64,000 nucleotides of DNA. It comes from Seonamhaeicola aphaedonensis (lineage in GTDB: Bacteria > Bacteroidota > Bacteroidia > Flavobacteriales > Flavobacteriaceae). Of this stretch, positions 8,279 to 17,324 are shown one piece after another. The stretch's first letter is position 1. The number at the start of each line of letters is the position of its first letter. The position numbers were made by a program, and so were the translations under genes. The notes below the pieces were generated by a model. It did no database searches. It was given only the letters and a program-made list of their open reading frames with translations, and had not been told where the DNA came from. The DNA is taken from positions 124,001-188,000 of the forward strand of contig NZ_QRDX01000003.1 of assembly GCF_003386195.1 (NCBI RefSeq), read 5' to 3'.

Positions 8279-10690
8279 TTACAAGCTATACTTTAATGAT
8301 AGAATAAAGTTTCTTCCAGGTGCTGCAATTCCAGATGAATAAGTTCTGTATCGTTGGTTGGTAATATTTTCTAAGGCAGCTGTGAGAGTAGTATTTGTAT
8401 TTAATAGATATTGCGTTCTAAAATTACAGGTATACCATGATGGGCTATAAGGATTCCCATCAGCATCCAAAGCATATAAATACTCCTTCTGAATTTCAGA
8501 AGGGGCCAAGTCATTAAAAGCTAGGTCATCATTGTAGTTTAGAAAAAAATCAAGTTTAAAATCTTTGTAATTCCAAACCAAATGGGTGTTACCAAAACTA
8601 GGAGCTACATGTCTAATGGGAACTTCAACAGACCCTGCTTCTTCAGTGCCACCAATAATACTATACTGCGATGATAACTCCAAACGATTAGTAATAGGCA
8701 TTTTTAGCCCAACTTCAAAACCATAAATCCAAGCTTTAGAGGCGTTTTGAATAGCTTGTACGGTACTTAACTCACCGTCATACACAATATCACTTTCACC
8801 ATTTAAGGTATAATACCTTCTCACCAAAGCATTGTCAAGATAGGTATAATATGAACTCAGATCTAAAATTAACTTGCTATCAAAGTCTAATTTCAAACCC
8901 AGTTCACCACCATAAGCATACTCAGGTTTTAGGGTTTCATTGGGCACCACAACTGTTCCAGGTTGAGAGTCGAAAACTTTACCAATATCATCAATATTGG
9001 GTGCTCTAAAGGCAGAAGATGCATTTAATCTCCATTGCATAATTTCGTTAGGTGACCAACTTATACCAGCAGTTCCGGTAAGTGCACCCGCTGTATTTTT
9101 AGAAGTACTAAATGGTAAATTTAAAAAGATATTATTTTCTTCAAAATTGGCTTTTGAAACAATATGATTGAACCGAAGCCCAGATTGAAACACGAACTTT
9201 GGATTAGGCTTATATTTGATGCTGCTGTAAATTGCTGAAGATTGCCAACTAGCTCCATTTGGATATCTGGATACTGTAGGAGAAATAGCGCTATTAGATA
9301 TGTTCTCTTCTTTTCCTTCAGATCTTACTTTATTAAACACATACTCTAACCCATAATAAAACTGCGTTTTTGGGCTCAATCGCTTTTCTAAATCTACATT
9401 GAACGAATAGGCATCTACAGATTCTGCTCTAATATTTCTAGATACAGACTGGAAGTTTCGGTCTTTTCTACTTTCCTTAAAGTTTTGGTACGCCATGGTG
9501 GTATTAATTTTATCGTATAAATTAGAACGACTACTTAATTTGGTAATCTGAAAATTAGATAAAAACCATTGCTGTGGGCCATAATTCCATTCTGCAGAAC
9601 GTAGGATGTCGTCATTATATCTAATGAGTCTATCATATCTGGGAATATCAGAGGTAGTGGTATAATACAGCCCTAAATCAAAAGTTAAATTTTCGTAGGG
9701 TTTGTAGCGAGCTTTTTGCATCAAATTTAGTTGATTATAAGCTGTGTACCTTTGAATTAAAGGGTTACTATTTTGAATAACCTCATCACCATTTTGGGTT
9801 GTTATAACAAATTCTGGCCTTAAATATTCGTCTGGTCCATATTTTCCCATTTTTAAATCTCCAAAATCAGAATAACTAGCACTGGTAAAAAATCCAAATT
9901 TCTTATAACCTAAATTTAAATTAAAGTGACTTGTCTTTTCATCATTGGCAGAAGCATACCTTACAACGACATTCGATTTTATGAGCAAAGAATCTGTATG
10001 GGATAACCTTGGCTTTTGAGTATAGAAGCTCATGACACCTCCAATGGCATCACTACCATAAATAACAGAGCCCGCACCCAAAGTCACTTCGGTATCTTGA
10101 ATTGTGAAAGGGTCAATAGAAATGACATTGTGTAAATTACCGCCTCTAAAAATGGCATTGTTCATTCTAACACCATCTATAGTAATTAATAAACGGTTGG
10201 TTGAAAAACCTCTAATCATTGGACTTCCTCCACCTAACTGACTTTTTTGAACATAAACTTGTCCCGTATTTGCTAATAAATCAGCGCTAGTTTGTGGGTT
10301 AGCAAATTGAACACTCTGTGAGCGGATGCTTATTATTTTTTGAGGAATATCTTTTTTATACTGTTGAAATTTGGAGGCAGAAATTACAATTTCGTTCAGT
10401 CCTTGGGTGTTAGATTCTAAGAATACTGTTCTAGATGGGGTTAGTTCTTGTTTTGTAAGTTTTTTTAGTACGTGTGATAAGTGCTTAAAGTAAATCACCT
10501 CGGCATCGTCGAATTCGCTTATATCTGCCTCACCTCTAAAATTGGTGATAATACTTTTAGATTTATCAATGTTATAAATGGCCACATTAATAATGGGCTC
10601 TTGAGTTACTTTGTTTAAAACCTTAATGTTTTGAGCCTGAATATTTAAAAAAGCTATTAAGAAAAAAGAAAATGTAAATAAAAACTTCAT
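8279..10690 (-). CDS. TonB-dependent outer-membrane receptor
   Basis: The start is placed at 10690, where a clean signal peptide begins (MKFLFTFSFFLIAFLNIQAQ), rather than at an upstream in-frame codon inside recO. This gives about 803 residues. After the signal comes a short carboxypeptidase-like regulatory segment, then a plug domain (TSADLLANTGQVYVQ, GGGSPMIRGFSTNRLLITIDGVRMN, GAGSVIYGSDAIGGVMSF) and a 22-strand-type barrel ending in an aromatic residue pattern (GRNFILSLKYSL). The plug motifs resemble receptors of the haemoglobin/transferrin or siderophore-vitamin group more than SusC; the true substrate is unknown. It is the last gene of the porZ-recO-receptor unit, starting 4 nt after recO. 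Confidence 0.88.
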   Translation of the reverse strand: MKFLFTFSFFLIAFLNIQAQNIKVLNKVTQEPIINVAIYNIDKSKSIITNFRGEADISEFDDAEVIYFKHLSHVLKKLTKQELTPSRTVFLESNTQGLNEIVISASKFQQYKKDIPQKIISIRSQSVQFANPQTSADLLANTGQVYVQKSQLGGGSPMIRGFSTNRLLITIDGVRMNNAIFRGGNLHNVISIDPFTIQDTEVTLGAGSVIYGSDAIGGVMSFYTQKPRLSHTDSLLIKSNVVVRYASANDEKTSHFNLNLGYKKFGFFTSASYSDFGDLKMGKYGPDEYLRPEFVITTQNGDEVIQNSNPLIQRYTAYNQLNLMQKARYKPYENLTFDLGLYYTTTSDIPRYDRLIRYNDDILRSAEWNYGPQQWFLSNFQITKLSSRSNLYDKINTTMAYQNFKESRKDRNFQSVSRNIRAESVDAYSFNVDLEKRLSPKTQFYYGLEYVFNKVRSEGKEENISNSAISPTVSRYPNGASWQSSAIYSSIKYKPNPKFVFQSGLRFNHIVSKANFEENNIFLNLPFSTSKNTAGALTGTAGISWSPNEIMQWRLNASSAFRAPNIDDIGKVFDSQPGTVVVPNETLKPEYAYGGELGLKLDFDSKLILDLSSYYTYLDNALVRRYYTLNGESDIVYDGELSTVQAIQNASKAWIYGFEVGLKMPITNRLELSSQYSIIGGTEEAGSVEVPIRHVAPSFGNTHLVWNYKDFKLDFFLNYNDDLAFNDLAPSEIQKEYLYALDADGNPYSPSWYTCNFRTQYLLNTNTTLTAALENITNQRYRTYSSGIAAPGRNFILSLKYSL

Positions 10691-10694
10691 GTTT

Positions 10695-11414
10695 TTAGTT
10701 AAAAACCTGATTAAATATAGCGAGTGATTTAGGCTGTTTAAAGTTCCCCAAATGTAGCTCAAAATATAGCAAAATCATATTTAAAAAAGATTGTCTTTGT
10801 TTTGAATGTATTTGTAATAGAGTAAGGTCATCAAATGTTGTGCCTAACAATTGTTTTAGGAGTGTTAAATTTTCACCTGAAATACTGTAATCATTGGTTT
10901 TTTTTACATCAAACTGTCCTTCACTAAGATTAAAAAAGGAAGCTTCTTTCTGAGTTGTATCTGGGTAAAAACCTAAGTATTTGGTTAGTTTGAGTAAAAA
11001 CAACAAATGAAAGTTGGCAAAATTGGTTTGTGCATCTAACCAAAGCAAGGTGTTTTCTATATAACTAAACATTGTTTTGTTGGGTTCCTCTTCTTGTAAA
11101 ACACTAGACAGCACCTCGGCCAAAAATATTACAATTGAGCTTTTTAAAACATTGGTGTGTAAACTGGTATAAACTTGATTGAGTTTGGTTTCCCTAATAG
11201 ATTGTAAAGACCGATTATTTTTATATTGAATAACAAGTTGTAATTGTGATAGTAACTGAAAATAAGCTGCTTTAGTGTTGCCTTTTTTACCTCTTAAAAC
11301 CCCTTTTAATATAAAACTAACAACACCAAGTTCTTCTGTATAACATTTTACAATAAGGTCGTAGTCTTTATACTTTAATTTTGAAAGAACAATGGCATTT
11401 GTAGTTATAAGCAT
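10695..11414 (-). CDS. recO: DNA repair protein RecO
   Basis: A 239-residue protein with the N-terminal OB-fold of RecO (TTNAIVLSKLKYKDYDLIVKCYTEELGVVSFILKGVLRGK). It is followed by the helical C-terminal domain. RecO loads RecA on SSB-coated single strands together with RecR. Its ATG overlaps the porZ stop by one base (TAATG), indicating translational coupling. Adjacency of recO to porZ is a conserved Bacteroidota arrangement. The zinc-finger cysteines of some RecO proteins are absent, which is normal in this phylum. Confidence 0.9.
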   Translation of the reverse strand: MLITTNAIVLSKLKYKDYDLIVKCYTEELGVVSFILKGVLRGKKGNTKAAYFQLLSQLQLVIQYKNNRSLQSIRETKLNQVYTSLHTNVLKSSIVIFLAEVLSSVLQEEEPNKTMFSYIENTLLWLDAQTNFANFHLLFLLKLTKYLGFYPDTTQKEASFFNLSEGQFDVKKTNDYSISGENLTLLKQLLGTTFDDLTLLQIHSKQRQSFLNMILLYFELHLGNFKQPKSLAIFNQVFN

Positions 11415-13765
11415 TATCTAACAACCATTAGTTTTATAACTTTTGTTTCAAAAGTATCAAGGTCTGAGAGCATTACTAAATATACTCCAGACGCTACTAT
11501 ATTATTAGCTAGATTTTTACCATTCCAGTAAGCAGTTCCCCCATCAATTTCTAGGTTATAACCTCTGTATCTTTGATTTACCCTAGATTGCGCTTCGGCA
11601 ACTAGGTTACCTTCTATGTCGGTTATCTTAATATTAACGTTTTGAGAAATATCTTTAATTTTAACTTTTTCATCAACAATATTAAAGTTTGGTCTAACCG
11701 GATTAGGATATGCAAATGCAGAAGCTAGATCTTCAGTTGGACTAGAACCCCCAGAACGATAAGACACTAAGCCTCTACTGGTTGCAATAAAAACAATACC
11801 TTTGGTCTCATCTAAGGAAATATCATTAATTGTATTTGACGGTAATGGCGAGTTGCTTCTTGTAAAATGATGAATAGTATTTTGTCCATCTGATGAAAAA
11901 TAAAATAATCCAGAATCTGCAGTTCCAATCCATTTATTATTAGAACCATCAACTTCAATGTCGGTAATTAGTTGCTGAAATAAAAGCTCTTTAGCAATGC
12001 CATCTTCTTCAATAATTATTTCTTCAACTTGAATATTATCATCTTCAAAAAAACTGGATGTATTGTATAACACTCGAAGGCCACGGGCTGTTCCAATCCA
12101 TAATTGATTGCGTTTATCAAGAGCTACAGCCCTTACATCATTAGAAGGCATATTTTCATCCTCACTCTGTATATGTTTGATTTTTGGAGTATTATTCTCA
12201 TTAAACCCAATTATTCCATGATTATGACTCGCAACCCATTTCGTATTGTCGTTACCGACAAACAATTTTTTATAGCCTAATTCATCATTCAATCCATCTT
12301 GAATAATATCGGTAAAACTAAATGAATTCCATTGATTCGTATTAGTATTAAACGATTTTAACGGGTTATCTATTCTGCTAACTAACATCCATAAAACTCC
12401 ACTTTCATCAAAATCTGCACCACCAACTCTTATATCCCCAACATAGCCTGGGTTATTTGGCAATACCAAATCCTCTAAGGTACTATTTGATTCATTAAAT
12501 AAGTCTGTAGGAACATCATCATTTATCAGTAACAATCCATCAATAAAGGAACTTATAAATACTTGACTTGTATTAAAAGGATTTATATTAATCGTATTTA
12601 AACATCGAGCATCAAAATTAATATCAGAATACCTTGTATTAAGCCAATAGTTTTCTTTCAAATGGCTAATTCCTCTACTATTAAGAGGATAAGGATTTAA
12701 GGTTGCAGTGTACTCTCCAAAAGTAACCCAAACCCCACCTGGTTCTGCTTCAATAGAAAAAGGAATATTCATTAAAGGCCCTTTTGGATGTATTTCTTCA
12801 AATTCTATAGGATTGTCGATAGTGGTTTTTAGAACCCCAAAATCCTTTGTACCTATATAAACATTATTTGAATATTCAATTGCTGACGTATATTCTGTTT
12901 CAAAATTAATTCCTGTATTTATTTGTGATAATAAAGAAAAATTCTCATCGTAAACATAAACATTATTTTTGGTTGTAACAGTTAAGTGTTGATCTACAGA
13001 TTTAATATATAAGGGAGTATCACTATATATAAATAGTTCATTTAATATATCATTAGTAATATCATAAATTCTTCTACTAGTATTTATAGCGTAAAGTCTT
13101 TGTTCCTGTTCCTCTATAAACAGATAATTACCTGTAAAAACCGTCTGCCAGTTTTGAAAATCAATTAAATTAGGGTTTGATGCCTGAGCCCTTTTAATTC
13201 CATTTCCACCTGAACAGGCCGCATAAATGAAGTCATTAAAAATAGCTGTTTGGTTTACTTGTATTTGACTACCATTATTCCCAATAAAATAAGTATCACC
13301 AAACTCTAATCTTTCTAAGTCAAATACAGAAATTCCGTAGTTTGTAGAAATGTAAATTAAGTTTTGATAAGGACTAAAATGATTAATTCTTTTGTCTGTT
13401 GGAGGAATTGTAGCTTTCTCAATAATATCTACTACAGATAAGACCTCATCACCATTATTAAATACTATTTCAATCAAGCCAGTTTCATAGCCTATTACCA
13501 ATAACCCATAATCTTCACTATAATATGTGGTTGAAATGGTTTCACCAGACAATCCATTAATTGTATTAAACTCTTCAATTTCGTTTGTTTGAACATCTAA
13601 ACTAAAAATAGCGTTATCTGCAACGGCATAAATTTTGTTATGCCCATTTACTACTTCCTTAACGTTATAATAAGAAAAATGTCCTTGCCATAAAGCAGAA
13701 TAATCTTGAGCAAGTGATAGCAACGAAATAAAACTAAGTATTAAAACAAAATACTGCTTTTTCAT
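11414..13765 (-). CDS. porZ: T9SS protein PorZ
   Basis: A 783-residue surface protein with a signal peptide (MKKQYFVLILSFISLLSLAQ), two beta-propeller-like regions made of two-component-regulator-type repeats (WIGTARGLRVLYN, KWIGTADSGLFYFSSDGQ, IFIATSRGLVSYRSGG), and a C-terminal sorting domain (AYPNPVRPNF...SGVYLVMLSDLDTFETKVIKLMVV). PorZ is part of the outer-surface attachment complex that joins T9SS cargo to anionic LPS in Porphyromonas. The length, propeller composition and position directly before recO fit. Its presence agrees with the T9SS cargo at 5898. A -7 motif is found 18 nt upstream. Confidence 0.87.
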   Translation of the reverse strand: MKKQYFVLILSFISLLSLAQDYSALWQGHFSYYNVKEVVNGHNKIYAVADNAIFSLDVQTNEIEEFNTINGLSGETISTTYYSEDYGLLVIGYETGLIEIVFNNGDEVLSVVDIIEKATIPPTDKRINHFSPYQNLIYISTNYGISVFDLERLEFGDTYFIGNNGSQIQVNQTAIFNDFIYAACSGGNGIKRAQASNPNLIDFQNWQTVFTGNYLFIEEQEQRLYAINTSRRIYDITNDILNELFIYSDTPLYIKSVDQHLTVTTKNNVYVYDENFSLLSQINTGINFETEYTSAIEYSNNVYIGTKDFGVLKTTIDNPIEFEEIHPKGPLMNIPFSIEAEPGGVWVTFGEYTATLNPYPLNSRGISHLKENYWLNTRYSDINFDARCLNTININPFNTSQVFISSFIDGLLLINDDVPTDLFNESNSTLEDLVLPNNPGYVGDIRVGGADFDESGVLWMLVSRIDNPLKSFNTNTNQWNSFSFTDIIQDGLNDELGYKKLFVGNDNTKWVASHNHGIIGFNENNTPKIKHIQSEDENMPSNDVRAVALDKRNQLWIGTARGLRVLYNTSSFFEDDNIQVEEIIIEEDGIAKELLFQQLITDIEVDGSNNKWIGTADSGLFYFSSDGQNTIHHFTRSNSPLPSNTINDISLDETKGIVFIATSRGLVSYRSGGSSPTEDLASAFAYPNPVRPNFNIVDEKVKIKDISQNVNIKITDIEGNLVAEAQSRVNQRYRGYNLEIDGGTAYWNGKNLANNIVASGVYLVMLSDLDTFETKVIKLMVVR

Positions 13766-13782
13766 AGTAGATTTATAAACTC

Positions 13783-13790
13783 CAAATATA
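13783..13790 (-). promoter_or_regulatory. -7 promoter motif before porZ
   Basis: Minus strand TATATTTG matches TAnnTTTG, 18 nt before the porZ start. It lies after the gdhA terminator, so the porZ-recO-receptor operon has its own promoter. Confidence 0.45.
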
Positions 13791-13827
13791 CTAACGAGTT
13801 TTACTTTAAAATAATATATTAATGAAA

Positions 13828-13853
13828 AAGCTTCTCTATAGAGAAGCTTTTAA
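13828..13853 (-). terminator. Terminator hairpin after gdhA
   Basis: A perfect 26-bp palindrome with a GCTTCTC core, flanked by A-runs and T-runs, lies 20 bp beyond the gdhA stop and before porZ. Its symmetry means it can act in either direction. Confidence 0.8.
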
Positions 13854-13872
13854 AAATTAAAATTCATTTGTA

Positions 13873-15216
13873 CTAAACAATACCCTGAGCTAACATAGCA
13901 TCGGCTACTTTAACAAAACCAGCAATATTTGCACCCTTAACATAGTTTATATAGCCATCTTCTTCTTGACCATATTCAATACATGAATCATGAATGTTAC
14001 CCATAATTTCTTTTAATTTTTTATCCACCTCTTCTCTGGTCCAGTTAAATCTTAACGAATTCTGGGTCATTTCTAAACCAGAAGTAGCAACACCTCCTGC
14101 GTTAGAGGCTTTTCCAGGAGCAAATAATATTTTCGCCTTATGAAATGTGTTAATTGCACCATTGGTAGAGGGCATATTGGCTCCCTCGCTTACACAAATG
14201 CAGCCATTACTTAACAACGATTTTGCATCGTTTAACTTTAATTCATTTTGTGTAGCGCAGGGAAGAGCCACATCACAAGGTACTTTCCATGGCGTCTCTC
14301 CTTCTGTATATTGGGCATTGGGGTATTCATTTAAGTATTCTTTTATTCTACCTCTTTTTTCATTTTTTAAGTGCATAACAAACTTCAGTTTTTCGGTATT
14401 GATACCATCAGAGTCATATATATAACCTGAAGAATCTGAGAGCGTTAAAACTTTGCCTCCCATTTGAATGACTTTTTCAGCAGCATATTGGGCAACATTA
14501 CCAGAACCAGAAATGACTACGTTTTTCCCTTTTATAGAGTCATTTTTAGTGTTTAGCATGTTTTCAGCAAAGTAGACGGTACCATAACCTGTAGCCTCTG
14601 GTCTAATTTTAGAACCACCCCACGAGAGTCCTTTACCAGTTAATACGCCCGTAAAACCATTACTTATTTTTTTGTACATACCAAAGAGATATCCAATTTC
14701 TCTAGCACCAACCCCTATATCTCCTGCAGGAACATCAGTATTGTGACCTATGTGTCTAAATAATTCGCTCATAAAGGCATGACAGAAACGCATAATTTCA
14801 TTATCACTTTTGCCTTTAGGATCAAAATCGCTACCTCCTTTTCCACCTCCCATAGGTAGCGTAGTTAAACTATTTTTAAACACTTGTTCAAACGCCAAGA
14901 ACTTAAGAATACTCATATTAACCGTGGGATGAAACCTTAGTCCTCCTTTATAGGGTCCAATAGCAGAATTCATTTGAATTCTATACCCTCTATTGACTTG
15001 TATTTCTCCATTGTCATCAACCCAACAAACTCTAAAAGTTACTACACGTTCTGGCTCAACCATTCTTAACAAAATGTTTTTACCGTAGTAAATATCATGC
15101 TTAACTATATAAGGCAAAACAGTTTCAGCAACCTCTTCTACTGCTTGTAAAAATTCTGGCTCATTAACATTACGTTGTTTTACCAGATCTAAAAACTCAT
15201 TTATAATACTTTTCAT
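13873..15216 (-). CDS. gdhA: NADP-specific glutamate dehydrogenase
   Basis: A 447-residue hexameric-type glutamate dehydrogenase that aminates 2-oxoglutarate with ammonium. The substrate pocket block PMGGGKGGSDFDPKGKS (catalytic lysine), the GPYKGGLRFHP block and the nucleotide-binding GSGNVAQYAAEK are intact. The S-D in place of an acidic residue after the glycine-rich turn (LSDSSGYI) is typical of NADP-preferring enzymes. It stands alone as a transcript, with a promoter motif upstream and a strong hairpin downstream. Confidence 0.95.
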   Translation of the reverse strand: MKSIINEFLDLVKQRNVNEPEFLQAVEEVAETVLPYIVKHDIYYGKNILLRMVEPERVVTFRVCWVDDNGEIQVNRGYRIQMNSAIGPYKGGLRFHPTVNMSILKFLAFEQVFKNSLTTLPMGGGKGGSDFDPKGKSDNEIMRFCHAFMSELFRHIGHNTDVPAGDIGVGAREIGYLFGMYKKISNGFTGVLTGKGLSWGGSKIRPEATGYGTVYFAENMLNTKNDSIKGKNVVISGSGNVAQYAAEKVIQMGGKVLTLSDSSGYIYDSDGINTEKLKFVMHLKNEKRGRIKEYLNEYPNAQYTEGETPWKVPCDVALPCATQNELKLNDAKSLLSNGCICVSEGANMPSTNGAINTFHKAKILFAPGKASNAGGVATSGLEMTQNSLRFNWTREEVDKKLKEIMGNIHDSCIEYGQEEDGYINYVKGANIAGFVKVADAMLAQGIV

Positions 15217-15261
15217 ACATAGAATTTACGTTAATATTAAAAAATATTCAATTTACACCAA

Positions 15262-15269
15262 CAAAGATA
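15262..15269 (-). promoter_or_regulatory. -7 promoter motif before gdhA
   Basis: Minus strand TATCTTTG matches TAnnTTTG, 46 nt before the gdhA start. The -33 box is not clear. Confidence 0.45.
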
Positions 15270-15352
15270 CATTATCTTTAAAAAAGACGTACATTTTTTT
15301 TATATTCTTCAATTGTGAATTGCTTAATATTTATTCACCTACTAAACCGTTG

Positions 15353-15383
15353 TTTGTTAGTTGATTCTGTTTTTATATATTTG
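15353..15383 (+). promoter_or_regulatory. Complete Bacteroidota promoter
   Basis: TTTG, then 19 nt, then TATATTTG: both elements match the -33/-7 consensus at ideal spacing. It is the clearest promoter in the window and lies 33 nt before the gene at 15416. Confidence 0.75.
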
Positions 15384-15415
15384 TTCATTAATGCTCCAAA
15401 AAAGTAAAGCCTATT

Positions 15416-16246
15416 ATGCTTAACTTGAAACAGTTAGTTTTTTTGTTTTGCTTGTTAGTTACATATCAAGCAATGTACTCTCAATTAGGTTTTTCCCATG
15501 AAATTGGTGTGATAGCTGGTCCCGTAGAATTTAGAGCGGACTTTGGTAGTCGTTTTGATGAAGAAACTAATCTTGGTAACTCTGGGATTGGCATCGGTAT
15601 TGTGCATTATATAAACTTTGCCTATCGTGCCGATTGTAATTGTTATTCAACAGACACGTATTTCAATGACCACTTTAAATTAAGAAATGAAATTTCATGG
15701 AACTATACTAGGTTAGATCACCATGGAGAATGGGTGAAGCCTAAATATACTTCGGCTAATGCAGATAAGTTAAGAGCTCACCATGGAGTAGCTGAGAATT
15801 TTGACATAGGAACTCAATTAGAGTACTTTCCAAGAAGTATTAGATCCTTTCAAGCTTTTAGTTACTTACTAGCTCCATATGTTAGCTTAGGAATCCATTA
15901 TACAACGTCCTCTCCTCAAGGATGGACCGATTATGGTGACCAAGACATCTTTAATGCTGCAAACATTTATTCTTATTGGTATCAAGACCCACGGTTTTTA
16001 CCTGCTGTTCCTGCAGGCGAACAAAGGGAATATCCTGTTAATGTAAACTCATTCTCAGATTGGTCTATGGTAGCAAGTGTAGGAGCACGATACAAAATTG
16101 GGGTACTTTCTGATCTATTAATTGATTTACGTTGGCAGCTTTATTTTAATGATTGGGTTGATGGATTCAACCACAAACTAAGCTACAATAAATTTAATGA
16201 TTGGTTGATATGGCTAAATGTAGGCTATATCTATTATTTAGACTAA
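15416..16246 (+). CDS. Outer-membrane beta-barrel-like protein next to gdhA
   Basis: A 276-residue exported protein with a signal peptide (to about residue 22, TYQAMYSQ). The alternation of aromatic and polar residues (EISWNYTRLDHHG, YVSLGIHYTTSSP, SMVASVGARYKIG, LIDLRWQLYFNDWVDGF) and the terminal strand ending in YYLD suggest a small outer-membrane barrel. It resembles a flavobacterial protein family that lies beside gdhA and is sometimes misnamed after it (I recall the label THC0290_0291 family). No function is known to me. The gene is divergent from gdhA and is driven by a consensus promoter. Confidence 0.7.
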   Translation: MLNLKQLVFLFCLLVTYQAMYSQLGFSHEIGVIAGPVEFRADFGSRFDEETNLGNSGIGIGIVHYINFAYRADCNCYSTDTYFNDHFKLRNEISWNYTRLDHHGEWVKPKYTSANADKLRAHHGVAENFDIGTQLEYFPRSIRSFQAFSYLLAPYVSLGIHYTTSSPQGWTDYGDQDIFNAANIYSYWYQDPRFLPAVPAGEQREYPVNVNSFSDWSMVASVGARYKIGVLSDLLIDLRWQLYFNDWVDGFNHKLSYNKFNDWLIWLNVGYIYYLD

Positions 16247-16257
16247 ACCTTCACCCA

Positions 16258-16716
16258 TTACACCGCTTTTAGTAAAGACATTACAATTCCCAAGTGCATC
16301 CCTTCATGGAATAAAATAAACTGTAACGATTCATCTATGTCCGTTAATGTATTCCCAGTGGTTGAAACGGTATACTCATTAAAGTTTTTAAAAACACCTT
16401 TTTTGTAGTTCTCAATCGTTTTTTCTAAAGAAACTTCCAATAAACCATTTATTTCATCTACCTCATCTTGAGTCACAGGTCCTTCTGGCGTAGTTCCTTT
16501 TCTATATTTGTCAATTAAAATATCACTAACCATGGTTGGTAATCCAGACAATTTATAAGCCAAAAGTTGTTCTGTAACAAGAATGTGTCCAATATTCCAA
16601 ATAATGTTATTTCTATGACCTTCTGGGATTTTATTTAGGCTCTCTAACGAAGTATTTTCTATAATTTTTTTAAATGATTTTCTCGTTTTTTGTAAAATTT
16701 CTAATGGAAAAGCCAT
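16258..16716 (-). CDS. DinB-like four-helix-bundle protein
   Basis: The start is set at 16716 (MAFPLEILQKTRKSFKKI) because the 35 residues encoded upstream are hydrophobic filler without homology to the family and overlap the divergent promoter. The 152-residue product has the DinB/YfiT metal-binding histidines: one in NIGHILVTEQ and two in LFHEGMHLGIVM. Members of this family act as thiol-dependent transferases or have no known activity. It converges on the outer-membrane-type gene, 12 bp from its stop. Confidence 0.8.
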   Translation of the reverse strand: MAFPLEILQKTRKSFKKIIENTSLESLNKIPEGHRNNIIWNIGHILVTEQLLAYKLSGLPTMVSDILIDKYRKGTTPEGPVTQDEVDEINGLLEVSLEKTIENYKKGVFKNFNEYTVSTTGNTLTDIDESLQFILFHEGMHLGIVMSLLKAV

Positions 16717-16764
16717 AATCTTTATTTTTGAAGTAAATATAGTTTTAAATGCTATAATAGCGTT

Positions 16765-16772
16765 TATTTTTG
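16765..16772 (+). promoter_or_regulatory. -7 promoter motif before the ArsC-like gene
   Basis: TATTTTTG matches TAnnTTTG and is 22 nt before the ATG at 16794, in the 77-bp divergent gap with the DinB-like gene. Confidence 0.45.
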
Positions 16773-16793
16773 TAGCAAATAGTATTATTATAG

Positions 16794-17147
16794 ATGAAAA
16801 AAGTTTATTACTTAAAAACATGTAACACCTGTTTAAGAATATTAAAAGAGCTTAACCTTTCTTCAGATTTTATGCTTCAGGACATCAAGATAGAGCCAAT
16901 AACTGTAAAACAGTTAGAAGAAATGCGAGAACTAGCCGATAGTTATGAGTCTCTTTTTAGTAAGCGCTCTAAGCTATATACAGATATGGGGTTAAAAAAT
17001 CAAGTCTTAGAAGAGCGTGATTTTAAACATTACATATTGGGGCATTATACCTTTTTGAGTCGACCGGTTATAATAATTAACAATGAAATTTTTATAGGTA
17101 ATTCTAAAAAAACCATAGAAGCGGTAAAGGCAAAAATCAACAAATAG
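16794..17147 (+). CDS. ArsC/Spx-family thioredoxin-fold protein
   Basis: A 117-residue protein of the ArsC/Spx/YffB group. The CNTC motif at the N-terminus (YLKTCNTCLRIL) sits where ArsC has its catalytic cysteine, and the C-terminal part keeps the cis-proline strand (LSRPVIIINNEIFIGN). True arsenate reductases keep a set of arginines after this region that I do not clearly see, so arsenate reduction is not assured. It could be a glutathione- or thioredoxin-linked reductase. No ars genes are nearby. Confidence 0.75.
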   Translation: MKKVYYLKTCNTCLRILKELNLSSDFMLQDIKIEPITVKQLEEMRELADSYESLFSKRSKLYTDMGLKNQVLEERDFKHYILGHYTFLSRPVIIINNEIFIGNSKKTIEAVKAKINK

Positions 17148-17181
17148 CATTGTTAATTAGTTTTTAGAGTGAATTAAAGAT

Positions 17182-17211
17182 AAAGACTATTGATTATAAT
17201 CAATAGTCTTT
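17182..17211 (+). terminator. Terminator hairpin after the ArsC-like gene
   Basis: A perfect 30-bp palindrome with a GACTATTGATT core lies 35 bp after the stop, followed by TAATTTT. Confidence 0.8.
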
Positions 17212-17324
17212 AATTTTAAAAAGTATTACGTTCTAAATTAAGCGCTTTTGTTTTTATTTTACCTACTATTTCTCTATACACTGAGTCGTCCTAAAATAGG
17301 TTGACAGTTTTAGAATAAATTAAA

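Noticed and set aside
10691-10762. Longer N-terminus for the TonB-dependent receptor
   Set aside because: The extra 24 residues lie inside recO and would hide the clear signal peptide starting at 10690.
16717-16821. Longer N-terminus for the DinB-like protein
   Set aside because: It overlaps the divergent ArsC-like gene and its promoter, and the residues do not belong to the family.
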